This document shows, piece after piece, positions 10,831-22,000 of a stretch of DNA of 64,000 bases. The position numbers and the translations under genes are program-made. The notes below the pieces were generated by a model. That model ran no database searches, was not told where the DNA came from, and saw only the letters and a program-made list of their open reading frames with translations. How positions within the stretch are numbered: position 1 is the first letter of the stretch; every line of letters starts with the position of its first letter. The stretch is from Mytilus trossulus (taxonomy: Eukaryota; Mollusca; Bivalvia; Mytilida; Mytilidae): the NCBI RefSeq assembly GCF_036588685.1, contig NC_086384.1:58076110-58140109 (forward strand), given 5' to 3'.

Positions 10831-11640
10831 GATAATTATCAATATTGCTTCAACAGAACTCCTGACATATTTGAGAATTATAAAATTGTTGCAAAAGCAG
10901 GAACAACAAAAAACAACAGGAACAACAGGAACAACTGGTCAAAATTTCCGTCTAGGCCACCTGTTGCAATGCAATATTTCTCCCCTATCCAATCCACCAT
11001 TATTTTGCAATGGCAGTCCTTATTTCGTGCATATATCGTGAGATTTTTTAGTGTGACATTTGTCTTACTTATGGAATGTTGATTATTACAATTAACTAGA
11101 CAAAAAAATGTAAAAAAACATATTCATTCATACACAGAAAACCGGCAAAAGATACAAAAGGGACAAATATAGGTCACTGTATGACCTTCAACAATGAGCA
11201 AAGACCATACCGTATATTCAGACAATGTCGTTATGATTGAAGCAAAAAGACCAACAGACAGTCAACAGAACATAAAAAACAGATAAACAGTTAAAAAAAA
11301 GACCATCAGATAAACACCAGAACATAAAAAAAACCTAAAGATTCAGCAACACAAATCCAACAAAAATCTGAGTCAAAATCAGGAGCTCAGAAGATTCTGC
11401 TCCACAATATTATAAAAATATAATAGTGCTGCTATGAACAAACTGATGGTTATTCAATGTTAGAAAAGGGTTAAAAAAAACTATATAATTGCATTACTTT
11501 TATGACGGGTGAAACGAATCCCTGGAGGTATCATTTGTCCATAAATCAGTATATATTGATTGCGCATTACACAATTTGCTACCGAATTTTCTGTGTAATT
11601 TTTTCTTTTAGCTACCAACGCTTTCTATGATGTAAATTTT
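10831..11640. other. No gene seen; retroelement debris
   Basis: The segment contains a GGAACAAC microsatellite-like run (10905-10935) and, at 11140-11240, a degenerate piece of the family 1 3' UTR (GACCTTCAACAATGAGCAAA). Short open frames here have no recognisable domain. Confidence 0.5.
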
Positions 11641-11644
11641 TATA

Positions 11645-11895
11645 TCCCTTTTTTAGCTCACCTGAAATATCACTGTCATTCGTAAAATTTTACAAAAATA
11701 TTCTGCTCTGAAACTACTGGGCCAAATCTAACCAAACATGGTCAAAATCGTTATTGGGGAGTCTTATTTAAAATCTTTGTCCGGTGACCTGGACAACCAA
11801 CCAAAGGGGTTAACATGCAGTTTTTAATTAAAAAAACTTAAAGAAAGCTTATAATTAAAAAAACCGAAACATTTACAGCAAATCTGACAGGGTTA
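11645..11895 (+). repeat. Dispersed repeat, CTACTGGGCCAAAT family, copy 1
   Basis: The core (CTGAAACTACTGGGCCAAAT, then GTCCGGTGACCTGG, ending AGCAAATCTGACAG) recurs in diverged form at 14325-14590. I recognise no coding function in it. Confidence 0.6.
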
Positions 11896-11901
11896 AATTG
11901 T

Positions 11902-12579
11902 TTATTTCGATCTTCTCTCTTTAAAGCCAATTCCTACCCCATTAACACATCTAGTGTAATGAACTGGCAAAAGTCCACTGCTATAAAATGCATGACAAAT
12001 CCTGTGATTGACCAAGAACTCATCATTCGGAAGGTAAGATGATGACGACCATACATAGGAATGTGATTTCTCCTTGGTACACATCAGTCTTACAGATGCT
12101 ACATGTCCTTTCATAGTTCTTTTAAATACTTTTAGCTTTCCATTACACATACTGGTATGTGCCTCAAAGAGTTCTCCATATGTTTCCAAAGATTTTTCTG
12201 CAGTTACAAATAATCCTTGGTCTACATCCTGGCTTCTTGTTTGGAAATAGGTGGATGGAAATGAATGAAGTTCTTTCGAATTGTCACTTCCAAGTTGTTG
12301 TTTAATCCAAAAGTCTAAAAGTTTCTCTATAATTAAACTATTGTTAACTGGATTATTCAAAGTTGAAGTCAAATAACCCTTTACTATTTTGACGTTTTTC
12401 CAAAATTCTACTTTTGACAGTTTCGTCACCAGGAATCTCTCTTCTAAAATTGGGTGGACGTTTTCGTGAAGAATCTTGTTTTTCAGTAGCCATGACTGAC
12501 CATGAAAGAAACTGAAGGAATCAGCAGATATTGGATATGAAATTATTAGGAGATTATGTTTCGTGATATTCAGTATCAA
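11902..12579 (-). CDS. Unrecognised exon, transposase-associated type
   Basis: An open frame of 225 codons starts right after an acceptor-like TTTTTCTAAG, so it reads as a 3' exon and not a full gene. It ends in a stop at 11902. The C-terminal half is the most distinctive: CNGKLKVFKR, a stretch with KSHSYVWSSSSYLPN, then HAFYSSGLLPVHYTRCVNG. From memory this resembles a region of uncharacterised, transposon-linked invertebrate proteins, and I would not name the family. No metal or nuclease motif is complete. The neighbour at 12968 is transcribed away from it. It may be part of a mobile element that was broken up. Confidence 0.45.
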   Translation of the reverse strand: MILNITKHNLLIISYPISADSFSFFHGQSWLLKNKILHENVHPILEERFLVTKLSKVEFWKNVKIVKGYLTSTLNNPVNNSLIIEKLLDFWIKQQLGSDNSKELHSFPSTYFQTRSQDVDQGLFVTAEKSLETYGELFEAHTSMCNGKLKVFKRTMKGHVASVRLMCTKEKSHSYVWSSSSYLPNDEFLVNHRICHAFYSSGLLPVHYTRCVNGVGIGFKERRSK

Positions 12580-12967
12580 CTTAGAAAAATGTGTCTGAAG
12601 GTTTTATAATAATTGATTTTTGTATAAATAAAAGTGATCTATGCAAATTTCTTTGATCTTTACATGGCTTTTTCAATAAATTAATTTTTATTTTATTTTT
12701 TATAAATTTCTGTGATTTGTTGTAAAAAAATAGTATTTCATTTCTTGCTAAGTGAATAACTACATGTAATCCCCTAATTGCCTCTGGAATTGACATGCAA
12801 TCCCCTATTTGACTCTGGACTTGTTTATATCTATTGAACAAATTTATGAGGTCACCTGCAGAGTCAGCAACTTTCTGTACAAATAACCTGGGGATAAAAT
12901 TAAGACCAAATTATCTTTGAAGTCAGTATAAATATTTTGTTTGTGTGCTTTCTAAATAATCCTAAAA

Positions 12968-13549
12968 ATGAGTGATAAGAAAGTTACTATGGAATTAAGT
13001 GATCTTTAATTAGAAACTATAAAACATTTATTTGGGCATAACGATTGGGAAATTAAAATTCTTGATGACTCTACTGTTGCTATTGAAAATGGCGGGAATG
13101 CACAAAATCTACAAATGACCACAGAACAGAGTACTCAAACAGACAATAATGATGAAGATGAAGATGATGAATACAATGACCAGCCTGAATTTGTTATACA
13201 GCAAGACCCGTACAAAGGAGAATGCAGATATTGCTTTTGTAAGCCATGCATTACTGATGATCAATACAGACAAATGTGGTGGCATGGTCAGTCAGAAGTA
13301 GCCCATCAAAGACACTCAAATTTGAGAAAGGAACACAACAAAAGATTTTGGACTATGCTTCTCCATCGTAGTGCCTGGAATGGTGATAGATATATGCTTA
13401 TGAAAGCAGATGCCATGACCATGGACCACAGAAGCCAAATATTTGACTGGCACAAGAAAGACATTATGCCAAAATGTGTTGTGACACTTGAGCGTTGTTG
13501 GTTTCCTAATCCTGGTGGGTTTTCATATATGGGAAACATGTGGGAATAG
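12968..13549 (+). pseudogene. Cys/Trp-rich domain gene, one early stop
   Basis: From an ATG at 12968 the frame has a single TAA at 13007 and is otherwise open to 13549. The part after a second ATG at 13115 is 144 codons. It has an acidic stretch (NDEDEDDEY), then a Cys cluster (CRYCFCKPC), a basic middle with NKRFWTMLLHR, and an end of MPKCVVTLERCWFPNPGG followed by YMGNMW. From memory this architecture is common in standalone or transposon-linked invertebrate proteins, and its C-terminal half resembles the cytoplasmic end of P2X7 receptors. The resemblance is weak and I do not call it a receptor, since there is no membrane segment. It could work from the second ATG, or the whole may be decayed. 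Confidence 0.5.
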
Positions 13550-14320
13550 TTTTTTTGTATTCTCCTGCAGGATGTTTTATTAATTATATCGAAATCCTTT
13601 GTTCTGTATATAACAGTTTTGGAGGGAAAATGATTGTGACTGGATAAAATTCAATATTATGACTCTAATTGCATTTTTGGGCAAATTAGCTGCATATTTA
13701 TTTGGTTCTTTGAATTATGAAAGAAATATAAAATGGATATGAGGATTAAATAGGAATGGAATGAATTTATCACAACAGTTAAGGTCTTTGTTGATATTGT
13801 GCATGGCAACATCTACTTCCTGTGTAAACAAAAACAATATGTATCCGCCCAGCTATCAATCAAGGTATATTTCAAATGAAAAGTTCCTCTGCTTCATGAT
13901 TTGTTTTAGGAATATAACAAAACAGAATTAGTTAATAATTTTTATTTTTCTTGCAACAGATAATATAGTTCAGTTCTAGGCTCTGTGACAATTTTTTTTT
14001 CTAAAAATCACTCTTTGAACAAGGTTATTCTTTAAAAAATATGTCCCTGATATGAATGTGGCAAAGAAATTTCAATTTACCACTATTTCGTTCATAGGCT
14101 GCTATTTATACTCTTTTCCTGGCCTTTAACAATACAACGTACTAAAAACGTGTAGCTGATTTTACAGAGTTATTTCCCTGTAGTGTTAGGTACCACCCTA
14201 AGGAAATTTTGGAGGTTTTGGTTATTATATTGAATAGTATTAATTGTAACGATAAGCAAATATGTTCAGCAAAGTAGGTTCTACAAATAGATTCGTATGA
14301 CAAAATTTTTTAATTGACCC
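13550..14320. other. No gene seen
   Basis: AT-rich sequence follows the stop at 13549. There is no clear polyadenylation signal, splice pair or domain, and no repeat shared with the rest of the window. Confidence 0.4.
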
Positions 14321-14324
14321 CTTA

Positions 14325-14590
14325 AAGGGTATTTGCCATTTAAGGACAATTTTACACAATTTGTTTATCATATTTTCTAACTTTAAAAAATCTTCTCTAA
14401 AACTACTGAACCAATTCAAACCAAATTTGAGCTGAATGGCCCTTGGGTTATCTAGAATAAAGTTTGTGTTTTATTTTCTGTTTCTTTAATAAAACATGGC
14501 TGCCATGGCTAAAACATGAGGTAAAATCCAGTTTTTGGCTAAAACCTCAAAAACCAAAGCAAAGCATTTAAAGCAAATCTGACAGGCAAC
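14325..14590 (+). repeat. Dispersed repeat, CTACTGGGCCAAAT family, copy 2
   Basis: A diverged relative of 11645-11895. It shares the AAACTACTGAACCAATT-like core, ATGGCTGCCATGGC and the end AAAGCAAATCTGACAG. It abuts the family 2 fragment that follows. Confidence 0.55.
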
Positions 14591-14597
14591 AGTAGCA

Positions 14598-15125
14598 ACA
14601 TTCCAGCAGCACCTGCATACGGGGTATATATCTCCCAATTGATTCGATATTCCCGTGCTTGCATTTCCTATCACGATTTTCTTGATAGAGGGTTACTGCT
14701 CACAAGGAAGCTATTAAACCAAGAGTTCCAAATGGTGAAATTGAAATCATTCCTTCGTAAATTTTACAGACGCCATCACGAGTTGGTTGACTGTTATGGA
14801 ATAACCGTTTCACAAATGATATCGGATATGTTCCTCATGAACGTGATCAACCGAATTATACTATTTACCGGATTTGAAATCCCATAAGCAACACGACGGG
14901 TGCCACATGTGGAGCAGAATCTGCTACCCTTCCGGAGCACCTGAGATCACCCTTAGGTTTGGTGGGGTTCTTGTTGTTTATTCTTAAGTTTTCTGTGTTG
15001 TGTCATGTGCACTATTGTTTTTCTGTTTGTATTTTTTTCATTTTTAGCCATGGCGTTGTCAGTTTGTTTTAGATTTATGAGTTTGACTGTCCCTGTTGGT
15101 ATCTTTCGTCTTTCTATTCTCTTTG
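14598..15125 (+). mobile_element. Family 2 retroelement, 3' end with RT C-terminus
   Basis: The first 290 bases encode the C-terminal region of a reverse transcriptase related to family 1: AAPAYGVYISQLIRYSRAC, then LLTRKLLNQ and LRKFYRRHHELVD. It is open to about 14887. The 3' UTR follows (ACGGGTGCCACATGTGGAGC, TTTTAGCCATGGCGTTGTC). The palm with its catalytic aspartates is missing, so this is a 5'-truncated copy. Confidence 0.75.
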
Positions 15126-15343
15126 CTTTAATATATCGTTTAAAAATGAGAATAAAAGAAAATTATGGGTGCAATTTAAGCAGTTATAGATCTTTAAGTG
15201 CAAATAATTTAGTTTATATATTTGGTTCATCATTTCAGATTAAAAGAATTCATTACAACACAGTTATGACGAACAGGTTTTATTTCTTAATTGCAAAGTC
15301 CTGAAAAGGAAAAAGCACATACTACAAAAATAAAGTAATAGTT

Positions 15344-16027
15344 TTACTCTCTACATTTTAAACCAAAATATGGCATAACGAGCTCCACTACTTGCAACGC
15401 TGAGTTAGAGAACGAAGAGCGAGAACTGAATGCGTTTACAGCTACAAACACATCATCATTCTTTGACGGTTTTGTCATCTGTTTTTCAACTTCCGGCCAT
15501 ATATATCCTGGCATCCATAGCTGCCACGCCCCACCATATGGATAATTCCGCCAATAACCGAAAATTCCATTTATTGGTGGTGGTATGTCTGAAAGTGGAA
15601 GTCGATATATGGCAGACAAATATTTGTTTGTAACTTTGACAATTTCTTTTCCAACGGAGAAGACCACATCCCTATTATTTATATTACCATGTTCCCTTTC
15701 AATTAGTTCGTTCCAGTATGACATTTCACTATCGGTGTACATGGGTAGTAGTATGGACTTTGTAGGATTAGCTTTTGATGAACCGAAATCGGCAGTTTGC
15801 TTTAATGGGGTATCTGATATAGCATATTTGGAGTAAACCGGAGAATTTCTCCACCAAGGGATATTATAAGCTAGAAAAAGTTTCCCAGCGCTGACATCTT
15901 TCACTGATTTGGTTATGTATTCTCTGATATGAGGTTGGTGCAAACATTTCCAGTTCAGCCTTTCAAGTGATAATCTATTGACTGCAAGGATGATCTTTTT
16001 AGCACACTTCTTTATCAAAGGTTTATT
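15344..16027 (-). CDS. Oxidase exon 6: C-terminal half
   Basis: 684 nt after acceptor TGTTTTCAG, ending in TAA at 15344-15346. It starts NKPLIKKCAKKIILAVNR, a strand and loop next to the flavin. Further on it has AYNIPWWRNSP, SDTPLKQTADFG, SILLPMYTDSEMSYW, GYWRNYPYGGAWQLW and VFVAVNAFSS. The order agrees with mollusc L-amino-acid oxidases. Next to the stop there is no clear AATAAA; the nearest is about 10 bases past it (AAATAAAG). Confidence 0.88.
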   Translation of the reverse strand, partial: NKPLIKKCAKKIILAVNRLSLERLNWKCLHQPHIREYITKSVKDVSAGKLFLAYNIPWWRNSPVYSKYAISDTPLKQTADFGSSKANPTKSILLPMYTDSEMSYWNELIEREHGNINNRDVVFSVGKEIVKVTNKYLSAIYRLPLSDIPPPINGIFGYWRNYPYGGAWQLWMPGYIWPEVEKQMTKPSKNDDVFVAVNAFSSRSSFSNSALQVVELVMPYFGLKCRE

Positions 16028-19000
16028 CTGAAAACAAAACATTTATTTTAATGTATTTGCATATTGTTTAATATACTTTATCATGTTTATAGTGAAAACA
16101 AGAGTATTGTATGTATAAGTAACCAATGGCAGTGGTTCTGTATCTGCCTTCCGTGTGAAAATCAATCACGGCTAATACAGGTTCAATTTATTTGAAATTT
16201 ATAAGACCCGAACTTTAGATTATGGTAACACAACATTTGTACTCGCTTAACACATGTGGTTTCATGAGCAGCTCTGATTGTAAAATGTTGTGTACATTTC
16301 ACCATATACCTTTGTTTTTATTAAGGGTATGAAATATGGTACTTTAATTCAGAGTGCATTCATTGCTAACCAAAATTTCTTAAACGTTATGTGGCGTTTG
16401 TTATATACACGCTACAAATGTAGAAACAAACACATCGTTTAATCACTGTTTACTGACCCTATTTGAACTTTCAATAACCATGATAACGCATCCACGTGTT
16501 GTTGGTAAACAGACTTAAAAGTAAAAATAACGTTCAATCATGGTGAAGTTAGAAACAATGGTAGCGTTTGTTCTAACACAAGATGAACAACAAACTGTAG
16601 GCGTTGACTTTCTAACACAAACTACACAAACGACTAAGCGCGCACATGTGTTGATTATTTGTTTCTAAAATACGTTTGTAAAGTTGACATACAATTTGAC
16701 AAACTATGCAAACGCTACAAATTCGCCTTGTTGCTTGTCGTTTGTTTGCTAAAACGCTACATTTGTTTCTAACTTCAAACAGATTAAACGAAGTATTTGT
16801 TTCTACGTTTGTAAAAAGTCTGATTACAAATGACATGTACACGCATTATTCAGTTATTGAAAGTTAAAAAAAGGGTAAATAAAGTCTTATTAAACAATGT
16901 ATTTTTCTACTTTTGTAGCGTTAAGAAAACAACAACAAACGCGACACAAAGTTTACAAATCAAGGCAACAGGAGTATACCACTTTTTTAAACTCGTAAAT
17001 AGATGGACCAAAAAATCGGGGTATAACCAACTAAAACTGAGGGAAACGCATTAAATATAAGAGGAGAACAACGACACAACATAAAAATGTAACCCACACA
17101 GAAACGGACTATGCATAAGACAAAATTTACACATTTGTATTATAATGAGTTTATATAAATTAATATTGTTTTATAAGATGCCATTGCTAGTTGACATTTC
17201 ACCAGCTCAGTAGTCAGCACTTCGGTGTTGACATGAATACCAATTATATGGTCATTTTGATAAATTTCCTGTTAAAATTTTTTCCCCTTCTAAACACCTA
17301 TTGATTTTCTTATCCAAGAAATAGATTACCTTAGTCGTATTTGGGACATCTTTTGGGAATTTGGGTCCTTAATGCTCTTAAAGTTTCAACTTGTACATGT
17401 TTTATGGCTTTTAAACCTTTTTGATATGAGCGTCACTAATGAATCGTATTTAGACGAAATGCGCGTCTCGCGTATTAAATTATAATCCTGATACCTTTGA
17501 AAACCAATATAGTTTTTCCATTATACATTTAAATAGTATTTTATACATCAATTACCTTTATAATGCTTGTCCGTCCATTTCTTGTAATCGTACAATCGAA
17601 GTACAAGTTGTAATAACCATTTCTCATTTTCTTAATTGCTTTTAAGTGGTGATTCAGCTTAACATTGTGCCTGTATATATATATTTTTAATTAAGTTCAG
17701 ATGCAATGAATTTTGAGAATTGATTTTTCCTTGTTGGCTTTTGTCTTATATTTGCTTCGTTTCATGGAACGAAAATATAAGTTGTTTCATCAATTTAGTA
17801 AAAAAAAATGAAATATCTGCATTCGCTCAGTTGTACACTTGATCGTTACATTGATATTACAAAAACACATGATCAGTTATTATTGTGTTATTCACGCGAT
17901 GTTTTACTTAAATTTACGATATTTTCCAAACACAATGTTTTGTCTACAGCTAAACTGACCAATTAAACGTGTGAGATAATGATGTGTGAAGGAGAAATTT
18001 ACGTAATAAAGTTAATGAACTAATAAGGGTATCGGCCAAGATGTTGTTTAACTTCTACATATAAGATTTGAACGAATGCCGTGATTGAAGCATGATCTTA
18101 ACTTCTACATATAAGATTTGAACAAGTGCCATGAGTGTAGCAGGATCTTAACTTCTACATATAAGATTTGAACGAGTTCCATGAGTGTAGCATGATCTAA
18201 CTTCTACATATAGTATTTGAACGAGTGTCATAAGTAAAGCATGATCTTAACTTCTACATATAGTATTTGAACGAGTGTCATAAGTAAAGCATGATCTTAA
18301 CTTCTACATATAAGATTTGAACGAATGCCATGAGTAAAGCAGGATCTTCGCTTCTACATATAAGATTTGAACGAATGTCGTGATTGAAGCAGGATCTTAA
18401 CCTCTACATAAAAGATTTTAATAGAGTTCCATGAGTGGAGCAGGATCTTAACTTCTACATATAAGATTTGAACGAGTTCCATGAGTGAAGCATGATCTAA
18501 CTTCTACATATAAGATTTGAACGAGTTCCATGAGTGAAGCAGGTTCTTAACTTCTACATATAAGATTTGAACGAATGTCATGAGTGAATCAGGATCTAAC
18601 TTTTACATATAAGATTTGAACGAATGCCATGAGTAAAGCAGGATCTTCGCTTCTACATATAAGATTTGAACGAATGTCGTGATTGAAGCAGGATCTTAAC
18701 CTCTACATATAAGATTTGAACAAGTGCCATGAGTGTAGCAGGATCTTAACCTCTACATATAAGATTTGAACGAGTTCCATGAGTGAATCATGATCTAACT
18801 TCTACATATAAGATTTGAACGAGTTCCATGAGTGAAGCATGATCTAACTTCTACATATAAGATTTGAACGAATGTCATGAGTGAATCAGGATCTGTTTGC
18901 CACTATAGAGAAACATTATAGTTTACATGTACCTTAGAATTTTATTAGTGTTCGTTTTTCTCATTCGCTAGGTGATTTTGGGACAGTTGTCGTTTTATTG

Positions 19001-22000
19001 TTTTTATATTTGATCATGATTTCTTCGGTTTTACTTTGATGTTGCTATCAACTTTCTCATTTTGAACTCACCTTCGACTCGCCCGAAGGAACTCTTCATG
19101 AAGCTTTTCAGGTATAGAACTAAATCCTGATGTCACTGTTAAAACTTCATTCTCTGCATGAGACGGAGGCGATGTATTAACCTTTGCCGATGCACTTAAA
19201 CCTAAGCTAATGAAGGAAGCTGTGTCTCTGATATAATTCTGTGCTTCTGAGCTAAGGAATTTATGGTACAACGAATTGATACTACAAAAATAGAACACAA
19301 ATATGAAATGCATTTTAGTAATATTTTCCACTCACGTGTGTTCGACTGTTATTTTCGTTTTAATTCCGGTCCGGGTTTTTCCCCTGACATACTGATATAC
19401 TTATTAAAGCTTTTAAAATTAATGAGTTTTCCTTTTGTCAAAAACATGTACAATTCTTACATTATAAAGTAAGATTAACAGTTGGAGGATAAAACGTAAA
19501 ATCACATAAATACCGAAGAAAATTCAAAAAGGAAAGTCTCTATGACAGTTAAATTTCATTTTCTCTTCAATTACAAACAGAATTGAGTATGGAAATGGGG
19601 AATGTGTCAAAGAGACAACAACCCGACCAAAGAGTAGATAAAACCTTTTTGGGCAGAAATTAGTTCTTCTTCTCTAATATATTCATCTAAATTAAATGCC
19701 GATCATTCCATCTGTCAGTCAAGGCAGGGGTTATGACAATTCACATCCCCATCAAAATTATTGTTTTAAGACTCAAAAATAAGATCTTTGAGAAATATAT
19801 TGAAATAGTTATTTATTCTTGGTCCTATGGATTTTTCGCTATGTATTTGCTCTATTAATATATTTTCTAACGGAAGTTGAAATAGGTGTGTATTCTTGGT
19901 CCTATACATTTTTCTCTATGTATTTGCTCTATAAATATATTTTCTAACGGAAATTGAAATAGGTATTTATTCTTGGTCCTATACATTTTCTCTCTATGTA
20001 TTTGCTCTTTTAACATATTTTCTAACGGAAGTGGAAATAGGTGTTTATTAGACCTCATAACACATTAAAACACATTAAAAGAAAAACTTGTCACACTCAA
20101 ACTCGCCCAAATATTGTTTGTTGATCTTTGTGTAGAAACGTCTTGAAATTGATTCTATAGTTAAGCTGCGGTTTGACGGACGTATAAACAATAGATCCTT
20201 TTAAGTCGGATCTTTTATATTATTTTTGATCTAACATTCTTAATTCATTAAATTGATGCTTAACTTTCCTTGATTTTGACACTTTTGAACTATTATATTT
20301 CAGACATTTTGTTTTATTCACCATCACTCACGCATTAATTTTGAATAATTGATATGAATAAAACAAATTAAGAAATTACCTTTGCTTGTACATTTGAAGT
20401 CCATCATCATCTTTAATTTAAAATCGTTTAGCATCTTCAGGGACATTAGTCGTTAGTACGTCGGTATAATTCGTAAACATTTCCCTGAAATTTTTACAAC
20501 AGATTTTGATAAAGAAATAACCAACTATTTTTTATCATCAAAGTTTTATACAAAATATAAAGTATAATTGAATTACATTTATGATGGGGTACTTTGAATA
20601 TCTGAAGGTATCATTTATTCATAAATTAGTATAATTATTATATTGAATGGGCATGATATAATTTTAAATGAAGATCATCAATCAAGAAATATTACGGTCG
20701 TCATCATGAGCTGATTGGCAACTAATGATAAAAGTGTGTCAGAATCAAAATATGATTTTCTTCCGCAGTCTTAATAACTTTCCATCATTACCGAACTGAA
20801 CAAAGAAGTAACACGATGGGTGCCGTATACGGTACGGGAAATGCTTACCCCTTCCGGAGCACTTGGTTTCACTACCTGATTTTAGTGGAGTTCGTGTTGT
20901 TTTCTAATTTATGGCATTTCTTTAAGTTTTCTAATTAATGACGTATTTCTGCAAAGGTCGGACAAGTGAACTATTTTAATTGTTCATGATTACATTTGAT
21001 AGTTAAAACTTATTCAGGGATACAGATCTGATAAATGTAAGCAACAACTTAGGTAAAATGTACCATTGAAGTTGACTAACTGGTTTCTGCTCATTCGGAA
21101 GTAGTTTGTAAGGAGTACTGGTACCCCCTAAATCCTTGTATCGAAGATGTGCTCCACGTACGTGAACAGTAGTATCAACTGATGCTCCACTGCCTAAAAC
21201 AAATTTTTGGACCGGAAGTCCTAGTTCTCGTATTGTATCATACAGTAATTTGTGTGCTGAAAATATACATATTATATAAAAATATGTAATAAGTATTAAG
21301 ATCAGTTTAAATCATATCAATGCATTATTTTGATAACTAAATTTCAATATTTAATTAGATAATGCAATGTTATAGTGATTATTTATTCAAATGTATCAAC
21401 AGTTTATCCCCCCTTGCAGATCAAAAAATTTCTATTTTATTTTTGTTATTTCCTACTCAATAAACACTTTTCAACGCCTAACGAACAATAACAAGGTGAA
21501 CCACCCTTTTTATTATATAATTGTAAAGAGCAGTGTAAATTTTCATTTTGGCAAAGTATAAGAAAATGTTGCTCGGGAAAACATATACCGATGATCTATA
21601 AGAAAAAAAAATGAATTGTTCTTTCCGAATATAAAGAAGCTGAAATTAAGAATTATAATTTTAGTTGATGAATTTTTTTTTAAATTTGACTCTATACTTT
21701 TTTTAATCTTACGTGTTGCAAAGAATCGCATAGCGCCGAGCTCAATATTGATGTCAGGAATATCTTGAAATTTCATCGTGTAACATCTTCCTCCTACTCT
21801 GTTAGAGTATTCGTACACAGTTATTTGTTTATTTAGGTTTCTGAGTCTCCATCCAGCGTATGTTCCAGCTATACCGGCTCCTATTATAGCTACATCATCA
21901 CATGACCTCGCTTTAAAATATACATCAGAAAATACTGAGTTTAGTAAACATTTAAATATGACATCTTTATGTTACTTGATTGCCCAAATATGAAATAAAA

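Noticed and set aside
12581-12841. 86-codon minus-strand frame as the 5' exon of the 11902 gene
   Set aside because: It has no donor in the right phase and low-complexity Lys/Ile content.
13306-13539. Minus-strand frame opposite the CRYCFCKPC gene
   Set aside because: It is the antisense shadow of a better-supported coding frame.
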